This document shows, piece after piece, positions 62,838 to 64,000 of a stretch of DNA of 64,000 nucleotides. Origin of the DNA: Nocardioides pinisoli (GTDB taxonomy: Bacteria; Actinomycetota; Actinomycetes; Propionibacteriales; Nocardioidaceae); NCBI RefSeq assembly GCF_024199985.1, contig NZ_JANARS010000002.1:124001-188000 (forward strand), in the 5' to 3' direction. The first letter of the stretch is position 1; each line of letters begins with the position of its first letter. The notes beneath the pieces were generated by a model. The model was not told the origin of the DNA. It searched no databases and worked only from the letters and a program-made list of their open reading frames with translations. The translations under genes were made by a program, and so were the position numbers.

Positions 62838-64000
62838 TCAGTCGCGGTGCGACTTGCCGGGCAGGTCGAGCATCCGCTGCAGCGCGACGAGGGCGTCGGC
62901 CTCGGTGTCGGGGTCGACGCTGATGCGGTTGACCACCGTGCCGGCGACCAGGCTCTCGAGCGCCCACACGAGGTGGGGCAGGTCGATGCGGTTCATCGTC
63001 GAGCAGTAGCAGACGTTGCGGTCGAGGAAGACGATCGTCTTGTCGGCGTGGGCGTCCGCGAGCCGCTTGACCAGGTTGAGCTCGGTGCCGATGGCCCACA
63101 CCGTGCCGGGCTCGGCGGCCTCGATCGTCTTGATGATGAACTCGGTGGAGCCGACCAGGTCGGCCTTGAGCACGACCTCGTGCTTGCACTCGGGGTGGAC
63201 GAGCACCTTGATGTCCGGGTGCTTGGCGCGCAGCTCGTCGACGACGTCCTCGGAGAAGCGCCCGTGCACGGAGCAGTGGCCCTTCCAGAGGATCATCCGG
63301 GCCTTCTGCAGCTCCTCGGCGCTCACGCCGCCGCCGGGCTGCAGCGGGTCCCACACGACGCACTCGTCGAGGCCGATGCCCATCTGGAGGACCGCGGTGT
63401 TGCGGCCGAGGTGCTGGTCGGGGAGGAAGAGCACCTTGCCGCCACCCTCGAGGTGGGCCTTCTGCGCGAACGCCCAGTCCAGCGCGACGTCGGCGTTGGA
63501 GGAGGTGCAGACGACGCCGCCGTTGCGGCCGCAGAACGCCTTGATGTCGGCGCTGGAGTTCATGTAGGTCACCGGGACGACGGAGTCCTGGATGCCCGCG
63601 TCGGCCATCGCGTCCCAGGCGTCCTCGACCTGGCGCAGGCGCGCCATGTCGGCCATCGAGCAGCCGGCAGCCAGGTCGGGGAGGACCACCTGCTGGCTCG
63701 GCGAGGTGAGGATGTCGGCCGACTCGGCCATGAAGTGCACGCCGCAGAAGACGATGAACTCCGCGTCGGGGCGGGCCGCGGCGTCGCGGGCGAGCTTGAA
63801 GGAGTCGCCGGTGACGTCGGCGAACTGGATGACCTCGTCGCGCTGGTAGTGGTGGCCGAGCACGAAGACCCGCTCACCCAGGGCCTCCTTCGCCGCCCGC
63901 GCCCGGGCGACCAGGTCGGGGTCGGACGCCGCCGGCAGGTCGCCGGGGCACTCGACGCCGCGCTCGGCGTCGAGGTCGCGGCCCTTGCCGAGGGGGAGGA
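62838..64000 (-). CDS. nadA: Quinolinate synthase A, 5' end beyond the window
   Basis: 386 visible residues, open through the window edge. Makes quinolinate for NAD with a [4Fe-4S] cluster. The sequence reads VFVLGHHYQRDEVIQFADVT, then FCGVHFMAES; cluster cysteines are in GGVVCTSSNA, HPECKHEV or nearby, and NVCYCSTMNRIDL. The order of domains matches the triple-repeat fold. The N-terminal part of about 20-50 residues is missing. Confidence 0.94.
   Translation of the reverse strand, partial: LPLGKGRDLDAERGVECPGDLPAASDPDLVARARAAKEALGERVFVLGHHYQRDEVIQFADVTGDSFKLARDAAARPDAEFIVFCGVHFMAESADILTSPSQQVVLPDLAAGCSMADMARLRQVEDAWDAMADAGIQDSVVPVTYMNSSADIKAFCGRNGGVVCTSSNADVALDWAFAQKAHLEGGGKVLFLPDQHLGRNTAVLQMGIGLDECVVWDPLQPGGGVSAEELQKARMILWKGHCSVHGRFSEDVVDELRAKHPDIKVLVHPECKHEVVLKADLVGSTEFIIKTIEAAEPGTVWAIGTELNLVKRLADAHADKTIVFLDRNVCYCSTMNRIDLPHLVWALESLVAGTVVNRISVDPDTEADALVALQRMLDLPGKSHRD

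Overview
The window is a 64-kb piece of a very GC-rich actinobacterial chromosome. Gene content and gene order suggest Nocardioides or a close relative in the Propionibacteriales. The evidence is indirect: the linked PspA-PspAA-HtpX-PspAB set, a DUF3043 protein, a maleylpyruvate-isomerase/MDMPI-fold protein of the mycothiol-user type, and the isoprenoid, rimP-to-ribF and rpsO-pnp blocks. No rRNA, tRNA, CRISPR array, insertion sequence or prophage was seen. Coding density is high and no gene-free stretch exceeds 300 bases; the longest gaps are about 210-285 bases and most carry palindromes.

Layout. 1-7.9 kb: end of a small membrane protein, rlmN, a GT4 mannosyltransferase, a LOG-family protein, an MDMPI-fold protein, a RIO kinase, a secreted M1 peptidase, and an orphan N-terminal fragment of an acetyl-CoA-synthetase-like enzyme. 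7.9-11.35 kb: two paralogous membrane-anchored TPR proteins flanking an AAA+ ATPase. 11.4-16 kb: dxr, rseP, ispG and a GNAT protein. 16.1-21.2 kb: an ECF-like sigma factor with a translationally coupled partner, a cytoplasmic subtilase, and a TPR-CHAT (caspase-like) protein. This is the most interesting locus, because it resembles a protease-controlled sigma-factor switch. 21.4-26.3 kb: a secreted propeller-like protein, proS, a HAD protein, a ferritin-like protein and a Tat-type lipoprotein. 26.4-33.8 kb: rimP-nusA-rnpM-infB-rbfA-truB-ribF. 34.9-44.9 kb: a phosphotransferase island with HPr, EI, the fructose operon (fruR-fruK-fruA) and a mannitol-type EIICB/EIIA with an unusual dehydrogenase. 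45-49 kb: PadR regulator with its membrane partner, a molybdopterin oxidoreductase and a DUF6458 protein. 49.3-55 kb: rpsO-pnp, an M16 peptidase, a methyltransferase and dapB. 55-64 kb: azlCD, small membrane and GNAT genes, DUF3043, the phage-shock operon ending in a GAF histidine kinase, a winged-helix protein and nadA (cut by the window edge).

Two DNA-level patterns recur. First, at least 15 genes on both strands start 6-7 bases after a TANNNT hexamer, which marks leaderless promoters and was used here to choose starts. Second, many gaps between units, mostly convergent ones, hold long palindromes with different arm sequences; several have an extra copy of one arm. They probably act as terminators, but their repeated architecture deserves a comparative look.
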